Shown: positions 15,049 to 24,276 of the stretch, piece by piece | How the letters are laid out: every line of letters starts with the position of its first letter | How positions within the stretch are numbered: the first letter of the stretch is position 1 | From: Pseudobutyrivibrio sp. UBA1225 | Lineage (GTDB): Bacteria > Bacillota > Clostridia > Lachnospirales > Lachnospiraceae | NCBI GenBank assembly: GCA_002309345.1 | Contig: DBWZ01000003.1 | Span: 1-39,289, forward strand | Reading direction: 5' to 3' | Length of the DNA stretch: 39,289 bases | The notes under the pieces: model-generated | Database searches by the model: none | Told to the model about the DNA's origin: nothing | The model's input: the letters and a program-made list of their open reading frames with translations, nothing else | Translations under genes and position numbers: made by a program

Positions 15049-15464
15049 AAGTGAATTTTTACAAAGAAAAGAAAAATTGATTTTATTAATCTCACCAAAA
15101 GTTAAAGAATAGTGGATGGATTTTGTACCTTGAAAATTAAATAGTGCACTACACTGATTATGAACAAGCGTTATATTCGACTCTTGAATGAAAAAAACAT
15201 ATGATTGCATAATGCGACGCTATATGTTATACTCTCTTATGCAATTCAAATGTGTAGATATTTCAAGCTGTTTCAGCAATTATTCCACCCTAAAAAGTTG
15301 TAGTAGTTTTGAGAGTAAGTTTTATTATTATGTATATTCTATTATCTTTAGTCTGCCATTTGAATATCATTGCAGATTGGAAGTGATATTATAAGAATAC
15401 ATGGCGGATAGTCTTTTCTTCTTGCTAAGATTATTTAAGGAATTTATAATTAAAGGAGAGAAGA
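15049..15464 (+). other. AT-rich gap before the broken Rpn gene
   Basis: No gene is supported here. Visible items are a 10-bp palindrome TAGTGCACTA (15142-15151) and a good sigma-A promoter match, TTGCAT (15205-15210), 17 nt, TATACT (15228-15233). The promoter would give a leader of about 225 nt to the pseudogene at 15465. I see no folded RNA of note in that leader. Confidence 0.4.
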
Positions 15465-16192
15465 TTGGAAAAAGTTAATAGAACATACAAGGATAAACTA
15501 TTTAGGTTTATTTTTGGAAAAGAAGAAATAAAAGAGAATATTTTAGAATTATATAATTCTCTTAATAATAGTGCTTATACAAATGCTGAGGATATAGACA
15601 TATATACATTAGAAGATACTGTATACATGTCAATGAAGAATGATGTTGCGTTTGTTTTAGATAGCTATCTTTCGGCTTGGGAGCAACAAAGTACATAGTG
15701 TTTTACAATGGTGTAGAAGATAAGCCTGCTATTGAAACACTTAGGTTGTCGCATGCATTTATTAATCCAATTAAGGATGGAGAATTTGAATGGACAGCAA
15801 CGGTTTATAATCTTAATAAAGGAAAAAATGATGAGCTTCTTCGAAAATGTAAACCTTTATCGGATTATATGGAATTTATTAATAGGGTGAGGAGACTGGC
15901 CCGGAATTATGAGTTGGAAGAAGCTGTATCATTAGCGGTTAATTCTTGTATTGAAGATGGAGTTATGGCTAATATCCTTAAAAACAACAAAGCGGAGGTG
16001 AAGGAGATGGTTTTAACTGAATACAATGAAGAACGTGTATTAAAAGGCATGTATGATGATGGCAGAGAAGAAGGAATTCAAGAAGGAATGAAATTGGCAA
16101 TTAATAACTTAATGAAGTCTGCCAATAAATCTTTTGAAGAGGCGTGTGACATGTTGGGGGTTTCCGATATTGATAGAGAACTTTACAAATGA
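15465..16192 (+). pseudogene. Rpn-family nuclease/putative transposase, internally deleted and frameshifted
   Basis: Two reading frames give one broken protein of the Rpn (recombination-promoting nuclease, PD-(D/E)XK) family. The first, from a TTG at 15465 with AGGAGA upstream, opens with NRTYKDKLFRFIFGKEEIKEN and holds MKNDVAFVLDSYLSAWEQQS, including the catalytic-type Asp and E-x-Q positions, then stops at 15698. From about 15677 the next frame continues KYIVFYNGVEDKP, family sequence that normally lies some 40-45 residues further on. So the YNPNMPLRG-type middle segment is missing and the frame is lost. The 3' part runs intact to 16192 with the usual tail (MYDDGREEGIQEGMKLAI). Likely inactive; a short N-terminal peptide could still be made. 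Confidence 0.75.
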
Positions 16193-16244
16193 TATATGTC
16201 TAGAAAAGCTTATTTTTGACAATCAAATATAATAATCAATGTAG

Positions 16245-16270
16245 GGCGGTAGCTTTTGCTACCGCCTATT
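16245..16270 (+). terminator. Terminator after the Rpn pseudogene
   Basis: GGCGGTAGC (16245-16253), loop TTTT, GCTACCGCC (16258-16266), followed by TATTT. The stem is perfect; the T-run is short. Confidence 0.75.
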
Positions 16271-16307
16271 TCGCACACAATAAAAACAATGATTCAAAAG
16301 GTTTGCC

Positions 16308-16343
16308 ACACCTAACTTTATCCCCCTTGGAAGGTGTTTTTTT
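16308..16343 (+). terminator. Second terminator-like hairpin before mscS
   Basis: ACACCT (16308-16313) and AGGTGT (16332-16337) flank an 18-nt loop and are followed by seven T (16337-16343). It sits just upstream of the mscS -10 element and could insulate that promoter from readthrough. Confidence 0.5.
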
Positions 16344-16354
16344 ACCATCGTGTA

Positions 16355-16363
16355 TGATATAAT
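16355..16363 (+). promoter_or_regulatory. mscS extended -10 promoter
   Basis: TGATATAAT (16355-16363) is a consensus extended -10. No good -35 is seen in the T-rich terminator sequence upstream, as is common for extended -10 promoters. It lies 30 nt before the mscS ATG. Confidence 0.55.
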
Positions 16364-16393
16364 TAAACGGATTGTAAAGTACGGGAGGACGAT

Positions 16394-17266
16394 ATGGATT
16401 CAGTTGAAACAGTTACACCTGATGCGATTGTCGAGGACATTCAAAAAGGCATTCTGCAGCAGCAGATAGACAAACTAATTCCTAAGTTTTGGAGCTTTTT
16501 GTGGTGCGCATTCTTAGCTCTAGTTGTGCTCTTTATCGGAACACGTATTATAAAGGGAATTATCAAGGTGTTCCATAAGGCTATGTCGCTTAAAAATATC
16601 GATCCAGGTGTGGAAACATTTCTTGAATCGGTTCTTAAATGGATTTTATCCATTATCCTTTTGACGATTATTTTAGGTTTGTTTGGTGTTACAACCACAT
16701 CTATATCTGCAGCGGTCGCTGGACTTGGTGTCACCATCGGTCTTGCTCTGCAAGGTGCATTATCAAATTTTGCAGGCGGCGTTCTCATTCTTTTGACGCG
16801 TCCGTTTAAAGTGGGTGACTATATCATCGAGCATGGTACAAAACAAGAGGGGACCGTTGTTCGAATCAATATCATTTACACAACACTAAAGATGACTGAC
16901 GGGCGTTTGGTCCAGATACCAAATGGTAAGCTGTCTGCAACATCTCTAACCAACAACACATCTATCACTAGAAGGATGTTCAACGAGACAGTTGGCATTA
17001 GCTATGATTCCGATATCAAAAAAGCCAAAGATATCATGCTGAAAATTGCAGAGCAGCAAGATCATTTGATTACATCTGAGCCAATCAAAGTGTTTGTAGC
17101 TGAGCTTGGAGACAGTGCTGTTCAAATCGGCTTGCGTTTTTGGGTTGAGACAGAATACTTCTGGCCTACTAAATGGGCAGTATTAGAAGAAATTAAAGAA
17201 CGATTTGATAAACAAGGTATCGAAATTTGCTTCAACCAACTAGACGTACATATAAAGAATTCTTAA
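16394..17266 (+). CDS. MscS-family mechanosensitive channel
   Basis: Small-conductance channel that releases solutes on hypo-osmotic shock. The 290-residue protein has three predicted membrane spans (about 32-50, 80-98, 103-128). The third is Gly/Ala-rich (AGLGVTIGLALQGALSNFAGGV), the pore-lining TM3 pattern of MscS. The family beta domain follows (RPFKVGDYIIEHGTKQEGTVVRINIIYTTL, then GRLVQIPNGKLSATSLTNNT), then the alpha/beta C-terminal domain. The length matches E. coli MscS. GGGAGG lies upstream. The M16C peptidase follows 19 nt later and may be co-transcribed. Confidence 0.93.
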   Translation: MDSVETVTPDAIVEDIQKGILQQQIDKLIPKFWSFLWCAFLALVVLFIGTRIIKGIIKVFHKAMSLKNIDPGVETFLESVLKWILSIILLTIILGLFGVTTTSISAAVAGLGVTIGLALQGALSNFAGGVLILLTRPFKVGDYIIEHGTKQEGTVVRINIIYTTLKMTDGRLVQIPNGKLSATSLTNNTSITRRMFNETVGISYDSDIKKAKDIMLKIAEQQDHLITSEPIKVFVAELGDSAVQIGLRFWVETEYFWPTKWAVLEEIKERFDKQGIEICFNQLDVHIKNS

Positions 17267-17285
17267 AAAGAGGTAAGACCCAACC

Positions 17286-20195
17286 ATGAACAAGGCATAC
17301 GAGTTACTCAAAGAAGAAAAGTTAGAAGGGCTTGATTCTCTTGGTTTCATTTTCGAGCACAAGAAGACTAAAGCCAGAATATGTTTTATATCAAACGATG
17401 ACAATAACAAGGTTTTCTATATAGGATTCCGAACACCACCAAAGGATTCTACTGGTGTTGCTCACATTGTGGAGCACACTGTTCTTTGTGGTTCAGACAA
17501 ATACCCTGTAAAAGATCCATTTGTTGAGCTTGTAAAGGGGAGTCTCAACACATTCCTAAATGCAATGACATATCCAGACAAAACTGTATATCCCATTGCC
17601 AGCACCAATGACACAGATTACAAGAATCTTATAGATGTATATATGGATGCTGTTTTTCATCCAAACATCTACAAATATCGTGAGATTTTCGAGCAGGAGG
17701 GTTGGCACTACGAGATGGAATACCCTGATAGCGATTTGACTATCAATGGTGTTGTGTACAACGAGATGAAGGGCGCCTACTCATCACCTGATGATGTGTT
17801 ATCACGCCAGATTCTCAATTCTCTGTTCCCTGATACAACATACTCAATTGAATCAGGCGGCGACCCAAAGGTAATCCCATCTCTTACCTACGAAGATTTC
17901 TTGGCGTTTCACAGCAAATATTATCATCCTAGCAACTCATACATCTATGTCTACGGTGATGTTGATATAGACGAGTTACTTAATTATTTTGATGACAAAT
18001 ATCTCCGCCACTACGACTATCTCGAGGTGGATTCTGAAATAAATATGCAGCAACCCTTTGATAAGCCGGTAGTCAAAATTATTGATTATCCAATAGCTGC
18101 CGACCAGGATGTGAAAAATAATGCTTATCTTTCATACAATGTTTGTATTGGCGACGTGCTTGATCCAAATATGTATAGAGCCTTTGATATCCTAAACTAT
18201 GCTCTTGTATCCGCGCCCGGCGCGCCGCTTTATCAGGCGTTGATTGATGCCAATATAGCCGAGGATGTAGAGTGTTCTTTAGAGTCTTCACAGCGTCAAA
18301 TGTTTTTTTCTATAGTAGCAAAGGGCGCTAATGAAGCGGATAAGGACAAGTTTGTTGAAATAATCGAGAACACTCTTAGGAATGAAATCAAAAAGGGCAT
18401 AGACCATAAGACCCTTTATGCATCAATAAATGGCGAGCAATTCAGGGCTCGAGAGCTAGATTTCGGAAGCGCGCCCAAAGGTCTCATAATAGGGCTTCAA
18501 CTTCTAGATAGTTGGTTATACGACAAGAGCCAACCTTTCTTGCATTTACATGCTATTGAGGTTTATGACAAAATTAAATCTAGAGTTGAAAATGGCTTTT
18601 TCGATTATATTGCGGATGTTTACATTCTTTCAAACAATCACAAATCCATAGTTACTCTTAGACCAAAGCAGGGCATGACTACCGCAGATGATGAGGCTCT
18701 CAAGGCCAAGCTTGCTGATTACAAATCAAAGCTATCTAAGGAGGAGATACAGGAGATTGTGGAGCACACTGCTTATCTAAAGGAATACCAGCAGACTCCA
18801 AGCTCAAAGGAGGATTTGGCAAAGATTCCACTTCTCAAACGCTCAGATCTTACTCGCGAGGCAAGACCAATCGATTTGGAAGTATATGACGAAGATGGCA
18901 CAACAATTCTTCATCACAAAGTGAGCACCAACGGAATTCACTACTTTAATATGGTGTTTGACATCACCGAAGTCTCAATTAGTGACATTCCTTATGTTTC
19001 AATGCTAGAGCGCTTTATTGGGTTGATGAACACCAAGAACTATTCATACAACGATTTCACCAACGAGATATATCTCCACACTGGTGGCATCACAACCAAC
19101 ACTGTAGTCAACGAGGTTTTTGGTACTCACGATGAGTGCAAAATCACTTTTGATGTGCGTGCAAAATTCATATATGACGAGGCGGATGCGGCTAAGGATT
19201 TGATTCTAGAGATGCTCTTAAATACAGATTTCTCAGATGATAAACGTTTGAAGGAGCTGATTGTTGCAGAAATGTCTCACTTGGAATCAAGCTTTAATTC
19301 AAGAGGAAATGTTGTTGCGGCCACAAGAGCTCGAAGTGGTTTTTCTAAAAAAGCCTTGATAAGCGATATGTCTTCTGGTCTTGGTTTTTACAGATTTCTT
19401 GAAGCCTTAGAAGCGAATTTTGAAGACAGGAAACAAGAAGTTATAGCTAGATTAAATAATCTATGCAAGGCTATATTTTCTGCCGAAAGATTGATTGTTT
19501 CATCCACAGGAAAGGGTGAGGTTCTCAATCAGGCTCGTCAGCTTTTGAGGGAGATGAAGCCGCTCTTATATAAGAAAAAGCTTTCCTTCGGCGAGGAGGA
19601 ACCCTTTGTTGTACGCCCACTAAAGCAAGGCTTGAAAGATGCTTCTCAAATTCAGTATGTTGCCATGGCCGGAGATTTCATCGAAGCTGGTTATGATTAC
19701 AACGGCAGCTTTAGATTGCTTAACACAATCTTGGGTTATGATTACTTTTGGATTAAAGTACGAGTTCAGGGCGGCGCCTATGGCTGTAGCATGAATGCAG
19801 GTCGCCAAGGCGACTTAGTATTTGTTTCTTATCGAGATCCAAATCTTACTGAGACAATAGATGTATTTAAAAAGACAGGTGATTATCTGCGCGACTTCGA
19901 TGCAGACGAACGAGACATGACCAAATATGTCATTGGAACAATCAGCGGTATGGACACTCCGCTTACTCCATTCCAGCGCGGACTTCGTGGCTTGAATGCA
20001 TATCTTTCGGGCATCACCTATGAGGACATTCAAAAAACTAGAAGTCAGGTATTGGATGCAACCGTCGAGGACATTCGTAGGCTCGCAGATCCTGTGGACG
20101 CCGCAATGTCCCAAGGTTATCTTTGCGTAGTAGGCAACGAAGACGCAATAGAGGCCAACCGTGACCTATTCACCGTAGTTGAGAACCTGTATTAG
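17286..20195 (+). CDS. M16C-family zinc metallopeptidase (presequence-protease/insulinase type)
   Basis: A 969-residue peptidase with the inverted zinc motif HxxEH (H60-I-V-E63-H64, in VAHIVEHTVLCGS). The distal glutamate is E160 in VVYNEMKGAYSSPDD. Length and layout match M16C enzymes: two M16 halves joined by a helical hinge (about 480-520), with the second, inactive half carrying the substrate-closing Arg/Tyr region (KVRVQGGAYGCSMNAG, about 819-834). There is no signal peptide, so it is probably cytoplasmic and degrades short peptides in its closed chamber. The start follows AAAGAGGTAAGAC. The gene ends near 20195 with no clear terminator. Confidence 0.92.
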   Translation: MNKAYELLKEEKLEGLDSLGFIFEHKKTKARICFISNDDNNKVFYIGFRTPPKDSTGVAHIVEHTVLCGSDKYPVKDPFVELVKGSLNTFLNAMTYPDKTVYPIASTNDTDYKNLIDVYMDAVFHPNIYKYREIFEQEGWHYEMEYPDSDLTINGVVYNEMKGAYSSPDDVLSRQILNSLFPDTTYSIESGGDPKVIPSLTYEDFLAFHSKYYHPSNSYIYVYGDVDIDELLNYFDDKYLRHYDYLEVDSEINMQQPFDKPVVKIIDYPIAADQDVKNNAYLSYNVCIGDVLDPNMYRAFDILNYALVSAPGAPLYQALIDANIAEDVECSLESSQRQMFFSIVAKGANEADKDKFVEIIENTLRNEIKKGIDHKTLYASINGEQFRARELDFGSAPKGLIIGLQLLDSWLYDKSQPFLHLHAIEVYDKIKSRVENGFFDYIADVYILSNNHKSIVTLRPKQGMTTADDEALKAKLADYKSKLSKEEIQEIVEHTAYLKEYQQTPSSKEDLAKIPLLKRSDLTREARPIDLEVYDEDGTTILHHKVSTNGIHYFNMVFDITEVSISDIPYVSMLERFIGLMNTKNYSYNDFTNEIYLHTGGITTNTVVNEVFGTHDECKITFDVRAKFIYDEADAAKDLILEMLLNTDFSDDKRLKELIVAEMSHLESSFNSRGNVVAATRARSGFSKKALISDMSSGLGFYRFLEALEANFEDRKQEVIARLNNLCKAIFSAERLIVSSTGKGEVLNQARQLLREMKPLLYKKKLSFGEEEPFVVRPLKQGLKDASQIQYVAMAGDFIEAGYDYNGSFRLLNTILGYDYFWIKVRVQGGAYGCSMNAGRQGDLVFVSYRDPNLTETIDVFKKTGDYLRDFDADERDMTKYVIGTISGMDTPLTPFQRGLRGLNAYLSGITYEDIQKTRSQVLDATVEDIRRLADPVDAAMSQGYLCVVGNEDAIEANRDLFTVVENLY

Positions 20196-20251
20196 GATTC
20201 TCAATTACAGCATAAAAAAAGAATTCATATTATTAGTTAAGTGAGCTAGTA

Positions 20252-20303
20252 GCTATCAAGTGGCTGAAACGAATTTGAGATAGCACAGAATATTTGATAG
20301 TAT
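20252..20303 (+). promoter_or_regulatory. Hairpin and candidate promoter upstream of era
   Basis: GCTATC (20252-20257) pairs with GATAGC (20279-20284). Overlapping it, TTGAGA (20275-20280), a 17-nt spacer and TAGTAT (20298-20303) make a plausible promoter. Its start point would be near 20310, almost exactly at the 5' edge of the 85-nt element B (20308). Confidence 0.4.
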
Positions 20304-20307
20304 AGGT

Positions 20308-20394
20308 GGTCTGTAGGTATCAAGCTCTGTACAATACTAAAGCGAATCGTGTTAGATGAGCGTAGTATGGACAGGCTTGAGACCGTAACAGACC
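20308..20394 (+). repeat. 85-nt structured element, copy B, before era
   Basis: Basal stem GGTCTG/CAGACC (20308-20313 with 20389-20394), core TAGGTATCAAGCTC, stem TGTACAATACTA / TAGTATGGACA (imperfect), apical loop AAGCGAA...GAGCG, then GGCTTGAGACCGTAA. It ends 16 nt before the era ATG, just ahead of the ribosome site. Confidence 0.82.
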
Positions 20395-20410
20395 TTGCAA
20401 AGGATTGAAA

Positions 20411-21322
20411 ATGAGTGAAAATTTTAAATCAGGCTTCGTAACTATAGTTGGTCGCCCTAATGTGGGCAAGAGTACCTTAATGAACCATATCATAGGGCAA
20501 AAGATAGCCATCACTAGTAACAAGCCACAGACAACAAGAAACCGAATACAGACAGTTTACACAGATGAAAACGTAGGGCAGATTGTATTCCTTGATACAC
20601 CAGGTATGCACCAAGCCAAGAACAAGCTTGGAGAATATATGATGTCAGCGGCCAAGAGCACTATCAACGAGGTTGATTTGATTCTTTGGTTAATCGAACC
20701 TGATACCAAGGTTGGAGCAGGTGACAAAAAAATCGCCGAGCTTCTTGCTACTGCAGAAGCACCAGTCATTCTTGTAATCAACAAAATTGATATGGCGGAT
20801 GGCGCCAAGGTTGGCGAAACAATCCAAGCCTTCAAGGATTTGTGTGATTTTATAGAGGTTGTTCCTGTATCAGCACTTCATGGTGATGGATGTGATGATT
20901 TGCTTGCAACAATGTTCAAGCACCTTCCGGAAGGACCGGCATTTTACGACGAAGATACAGTCACCAATCAGACTCTTCGTGAAATCACATCAGAAATTAT
21001 CCGCGAAAAGTCACTCCATGCTCTTAGCGATGAGGTGCCTCATGGTATCGCAATCCTGATTGATAGCATGAAAGAAAGACCAGGAAAAAAGCCTATGTGG
21101 GATATCGAAGCAACAATCATCTGTGAAAAGAATTCCCATAAGGGTATTATTATAGGAAAGGGCGGAGCCATGATTAAAAAGATTGGAACCAACGCCCGCT
21201 ATGAAATCGAAAAGCTCTTAGAGGCCAAAGTCAACCTTAAGCTATTTGTTAAGGTCAAGAAGGATTGGCGAGAGAGCGATTACGAGCTCAAGAATTTTGG
21301 ATACAAAAAAGAGGATATTTGA
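20411..21322 (+). CDS. era: GTPase Era
   Basis: Essential GTPase that assists 16S rRNA 3'-end maturation and 30S assembly. The 303-residue product has G1 GRPNVGKS (residues 14-21), G3 DTPG, G4 NKID and G5 VSALHGDG, then a C-terminal type-II KH domain (about 225-295, with GKGGAMIKKIGTNARYEIE). I use ATG at 20411 instead of the in-frame TTG at 20405, because AAAGGA ends 6 nt before the ATG. It heads a tight run: recO starts 4 nt after the stop. Confidence 0.96.
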   Translation: MSENFKSGFVTIVGRPNVGKSTLMNHIIGQKIAITSNKPQTTRNRIQTVYTDENVGQIVFLDTPGMHQAKNKLGEYMMSAAKSTINEVDLILWLIEPDTKVGAGDKKIAELLATAEAPVILVINKIDMADGAKVGETIQAFKDLCDFIEVVPVSALHGDGCDDLLATMFKHLPEGPAFYDEDTVTNQTLREITSEIIREKSLHALSDEVPHGIAILIDSMKERPGKKPMWDIEATIICEKNSHKGIIIGKGGAMIKKIGTNARYEIEKLLEAKVNLKLFVKVKKDWRESDYELKNFGYKKEDI

Positions 21323-21325
21323 TAA

Positions 21326-22051
21326 ATGGGACTAGTTAGTCTTACGGGAATTGTATTATCTAGCTCTGATGTAGGCGAGTTCGACAAGCGCTTGGTATTG
21401 CTCACCAAGGAGGACGGCAGAGTTACAGCTTTTGCCAAGGGGGCAAGGCGTCCCAATAATCCGCTTGTTGCAGCCTGTTCACCATTTTGCTTTGGCACCT
21501 TCGAGGCATATCAGGGCAGAAATTCTTACCACATTAGTAAAGCCAACATCAGCAATTATTTCAGAGATTTAGTTACAGACTACGAAAAGGTTTGTCTTGG
21601 TTCCTACTTTTTGGAGGTGGCGGATTTCTTATCAGTTGAAGGCGTTGATGAGCGAGTGAGACTCGGGTTATTGTATCAAAGCCTTAAGGCTCTTGAGTCA
21701 GGTAAATTTAGCTTAAGACTCCTCAGAAATATCTACGACCTCAAGACATGGGTTATCGATGGTGAATATCCAAACGTATTCTCCTGCATGGGGTGTGGCA
21801 AAAAAGAAAATCTCAAGGTTTTCTCAATTAAAAAGCATGGCATGCTCTGCGGGGATTGCGCCAAGGATGAATCCGGCACAGAAATCAGCAATTCTACACT
21901 GTTTACAATGCAATATATAGTTTCATCTAAGCTGGATAAGTTGTATACTTTTGTGTTGAATAAGGAAACAGAAGAAGAATTTACTAGAATTTTGGCGGCA
22001 TATAGATTAAACTATAGAGCGCATAAATATAAGAGCGAGGAATTTTTATGA
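21326..22051 (+). CDS. recO: DNA repair protein RecO
   Basis: Recombination mediator that helps RecR load RecA on SSB-coated DNA and anneals strands. The 241-residue protein has the N-terminal OB fold (LTGIVLSSSDVGEFDKRLVLLTKEDG...AFAKGARRPNNPL) and a helical domain. A zinc-binding CxxC...CxxC set lies in the C-terminal half (CMGCGKKENLKVFS...MLCGDC, about 154-180). The era-recO-glyQS order is common in Clostridia. The stop overlaps the next start (ATGA), implying coupled translation. Confidence 0.94.
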   Translation: MGLVSLTGIVLSSSDVGEFDKRLVLLTKEDGRVTAFAKGARRPNNPLVAACSPFCFGTFEAYQGRNSYHISKANISNYFRDLVTDYEKVCLGSYFLEVADFLSVEGVDERVRLGLLYQSLKALESGKFSLRLLRNIYDLKTWVIDGEYPNVFSCMGCGKKENLKVFSIKKHGMLCGDCAKDESGTEISNSTLFTMQYIVSSKLDKLYTFVLNKETEEEFTRILAAYRLNYRAHKYKSEEFL

Positions 22052-22842
22052 CACAGAAGAGACCCAGGAGTACCGTTTCTGGTATGAGAAGCAGGCATCT
22101 AGGCTCCAAGCTTAGACAGAGCACAGCTTCTCCCAAAAAGAACGGGGTGGCAGCTAGAGAACTTCAAGAAGCCAGAAGGAAACGCAGAGAGCGCGAGGTT
22201 ATGCGAAACAGAGCCATATTAGCGGCAGCAATCGTGCTTGTACTTGCGGTTATAATAACACTTTTGGTAAAGCTATTTGGCAGCATATTCTCAGGTAAGG
22301 CAGCAGATACTACTACCATTACATTTAATGATGATGGGCAAGTGGTTTTTGAAGAAGTCATAGATTTTGATACTGATACATATTCCAAGTCAGATTTAGA
22401 GGATTATTCAGAGGACTTGGTTGAAAAGTTCAACAAGAAAAGCAAAAAGGATGTTGTATCCCTAGACAAGGTCAAGGTCAAAAACAACAAGGCATACATC
22501 AAATCCACCTATAAAAACGCAAAGGTTTATTCAAAGTTTACTTCATACAAAACCTATTCAGACACCTATGAAAAGGCAATTGCAGATGGCTACAAGTTTG
22601 CAGATGTTTTTTCTGAGGTAAAGGACGGCAAAAAGGGAGTCGGGCAAATTATAGATTCTGAATCGCTTTTTGCAGGTAAAAAGGTTGCGATTATCAATGA
22701 AAACTGCACGGTAGTTGTGCCTGGTACAATCGAATACATATCAGAATCATCGACACAGATAGTCGATTCTAATACTGTTAAAATCGCACCAGCTGATGGA
22801 AATGAAGATGCCACTGAAACAGTGTACATCATTTATAAATAA
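22048..22842 (+). CDS. Single-pass membrane protein of unknown function
   Basis: I do not recognise a named family. The 264-residue protein has a very basic N-terminus (about 1-55, rich in Arg/Lys), one strong membrane span at about 56-77 (AILAAAIVLVLAVIITLLVKLF) and an extracytoplasmic part. That part (85-264) is Asp/Lys/Thr/Ser-rich with short repeats of the type YSKF / YKTYSDTYEKA; it looks like a two-subdomain fold ending in a strand. Predicted topology is N-in, C-out. ATGA overlap with recO and 22-nt spacing to glyQS place it in a housekeeping operon, where it could act in envelope or division functions; that is inference only. Confidence 0.75.
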   Translation: MTQKRPRSTVSGMRSRHLGSKLRQSTASPKKNGVAARELQEARRKRREREVMRNRAILAAAIVLVLAVIITLLVKLFGSIFSGKAADTTTITFNDDGQVVFEEVIDFDTDTYSKSDLEDYSEDLVEKFNKKSKKDVVSLDKVKVKNNKAYIKSTYKNAKVYSKFTSYKTYSDTYEKAIADGYKFADVFSEVKDGKKGVGQIIDSESLFAGKKVAIINENCTVVVPGTIEYISESSTQIVDSNTVKIAPADGNEDATETVYIIYK

Positions 22843-22864
22843 TATATACGAGAGGAAATATGAC

Positions 22865-24262
22865 ATGGAAAAATCAATGGACAAAATTATTGCACTTGCC
22901 AAGGCAAGAGGCTTTGTATATGCGGGCTCTGAAATCTATGGTGGTCTTGCAAATACTTGGGATTACGGTAACTTAGGTGTAGAGCTTAAGAATAATGTTA
23001 AAAAAGCTTGGTGGCAGAAATTCGTTCAGGAAAACAAATACAATGTTGGCGTTGACTGTGCCATCCTTATGAATCCACAGACCTGGATTGCATCTGGTCA
23101 CCTTGGTTCTTTTTCTGATCCACTTATGGATTGTAAGGAATGTCATGAGAGATTTAGAGCAGACAAGATTATCGAAGATTTTGCTGCAGAAAACAATATC
23201 GAGCTCAAGTCATCTGTTGACGGCTGGAGCAAGGAAGAGATGAAGGAATTCATTGACAGCAACAACATACCTTGTCCTACATGTGGCAAGCACAACTTCA
23301 CCGACATCCGTGAGTTCAACCTTATGTTCAAAACATTCCAGGGTGTTACTGAGGATGCCAAAAACACAGTTTACCTTCGTCCAGAGACAGCACAAGGTAT
23401 TTTCGTAAACTTCAAAAACGTTCAGCGTACATCTCGCAAGAAGGTTCCATTTGGTATCGGTCAGATTGGTAAATCCTTCCGTAACGAGATTACACCTGGC
23501 AACTTTACATTCCGTACACGTGAGTTCGAGCAAATGGAGCTTGAGTTCTTCTGTAAGCCTGGCACACAGGATGAGTGGTTCCAATATTGGAGAGGCTTTT
23601 GCCGCGATTGGTTGCTTTCTCTTGGCATGAAGGAAGATGAGATGCGTCTTCGTGACCACGATCCAGAGGAGCTTTCTTTCTACTCAACAGGTACAACTGA
23701 TATTGAGTTCTTATTCCCATTTGGATGGGGCGAGCTTTGGGGTATTGCTAGCCGTACCGATTACGATCTCACACAGCATCAGAACGTATCAGGTCAGGAT
23801 CTCACTTACTTCGATGATGAGACCAACGAAAAATACTTACCATACGTTATTGAGCCATCTCTTGGTGCAGATCGTGTGGTTCTTGCATTCCTTTGTGCAG
23901 CATACGACGAGGAAGAGGTTGGTAAAGATGGAAAGAGCGATGTTCGTACAGTTCTCCGTTTCCATCCAGCACTTGCACCAGTTAAGATTGGCGTGCTTCC
24001 ACTTTCTAAGAAACTCAATGAAGGCGCAGAGAAGGTATTCGATGAGCTTTCTAAGAAATATAATTGCGAGTTTGATGACAGAGGTACAATCGGTAAGAGA
24101 TATCGTCGTATGGACGAAATCGGAACACCATTCTGCATTACCTACGACTTTGATTCAGAGGAAGACCACATGGTAACAGTTCGCCACCGTGATTCAATGG
24201 AGCAGGAGCGTATTGCTATTGCAGATTTAGATGCGTACTTCGCTGACAAATTCACTTTCTAA
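22865..24262 (+). CDS. glyQS: Glycyl-tRNA synthetase, alpha2 single-chain type
   Basis: Class II synthetase that charges tRNA-Gly. The 465-residue product is the dimeric GlyQS type. It starts MEKSMDKIIALAKARGFVYAGSEIYGGLANTWDYG. Class II motif 2 is in RPETAQGIFVNFKNVQRTSRKKVPFGIGQIGKSFRNEI and FRTREFEQMELEFF (about 180-245). The C-terminal anticodon domain carries HPALAPVKIGVLPLSKK. CxxC pairs (CKEC..., CPTCGKHNF) indicate a zinc site. ATG at 22865 is preceded by GAGGA at the right distance; a longer reading from 22796 overlaps the previous gene. Confidence 0.95.
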   Translation: MEKSMDKIIALAKARGFVYAGSEIYGGLANTWDYGNLGVELKNNVKKAWWQKFVQENKYNVGVDCAILMNPQTWIASGHLGSFSDPLMDCKECHERFRADKIIEDFAAENNIELKSSVDGWSKEEMKEFIDSNNIPCPTCGKHNFTDIREFNLMFKTFQGVTEDAKNTVYLRPETAQGIFVNFKNVQRTSRKKVPFGIGQIGKSFRNEITPGNFTFRTREFEQMELEFFCKPGTQDEWFQYWRGFCRDWLLSLGMKEDEMRLRDHDPEELSFYSTGTTDIEFLFPFGWGELWGIASRTDYDLTQHQNVSGQDLTYFDDETNEKYLPYVIEPSLGADRVVLAFLCAAYDEEEVGKDGKSDVRTVLRFHPALAPVKIGVLPLSKKLNEGAEKVFDELSKKYNCEFDDRGTIGKRYRRMDEIGTPFCITYDFDSEEDHMVTVRHRDSMEQERIAIADLDAYFADKFTF

Positions 24263-24276
24263 AAAAGGAGAATGCT

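Noticed and set aside
15121..15160. CCTTGAAAATTAAATAG-like text resembling the spacer next to rRNA genes
   Set aside because: No 16S, 23S or 5S sequence lies near; a short AT-rich resemblance only.
16308..16343. Small RNA gene between two terminator hairpins (16245-16343)
   Set aside because: No promoter is visible between them; both are better read as barriers before mscS.
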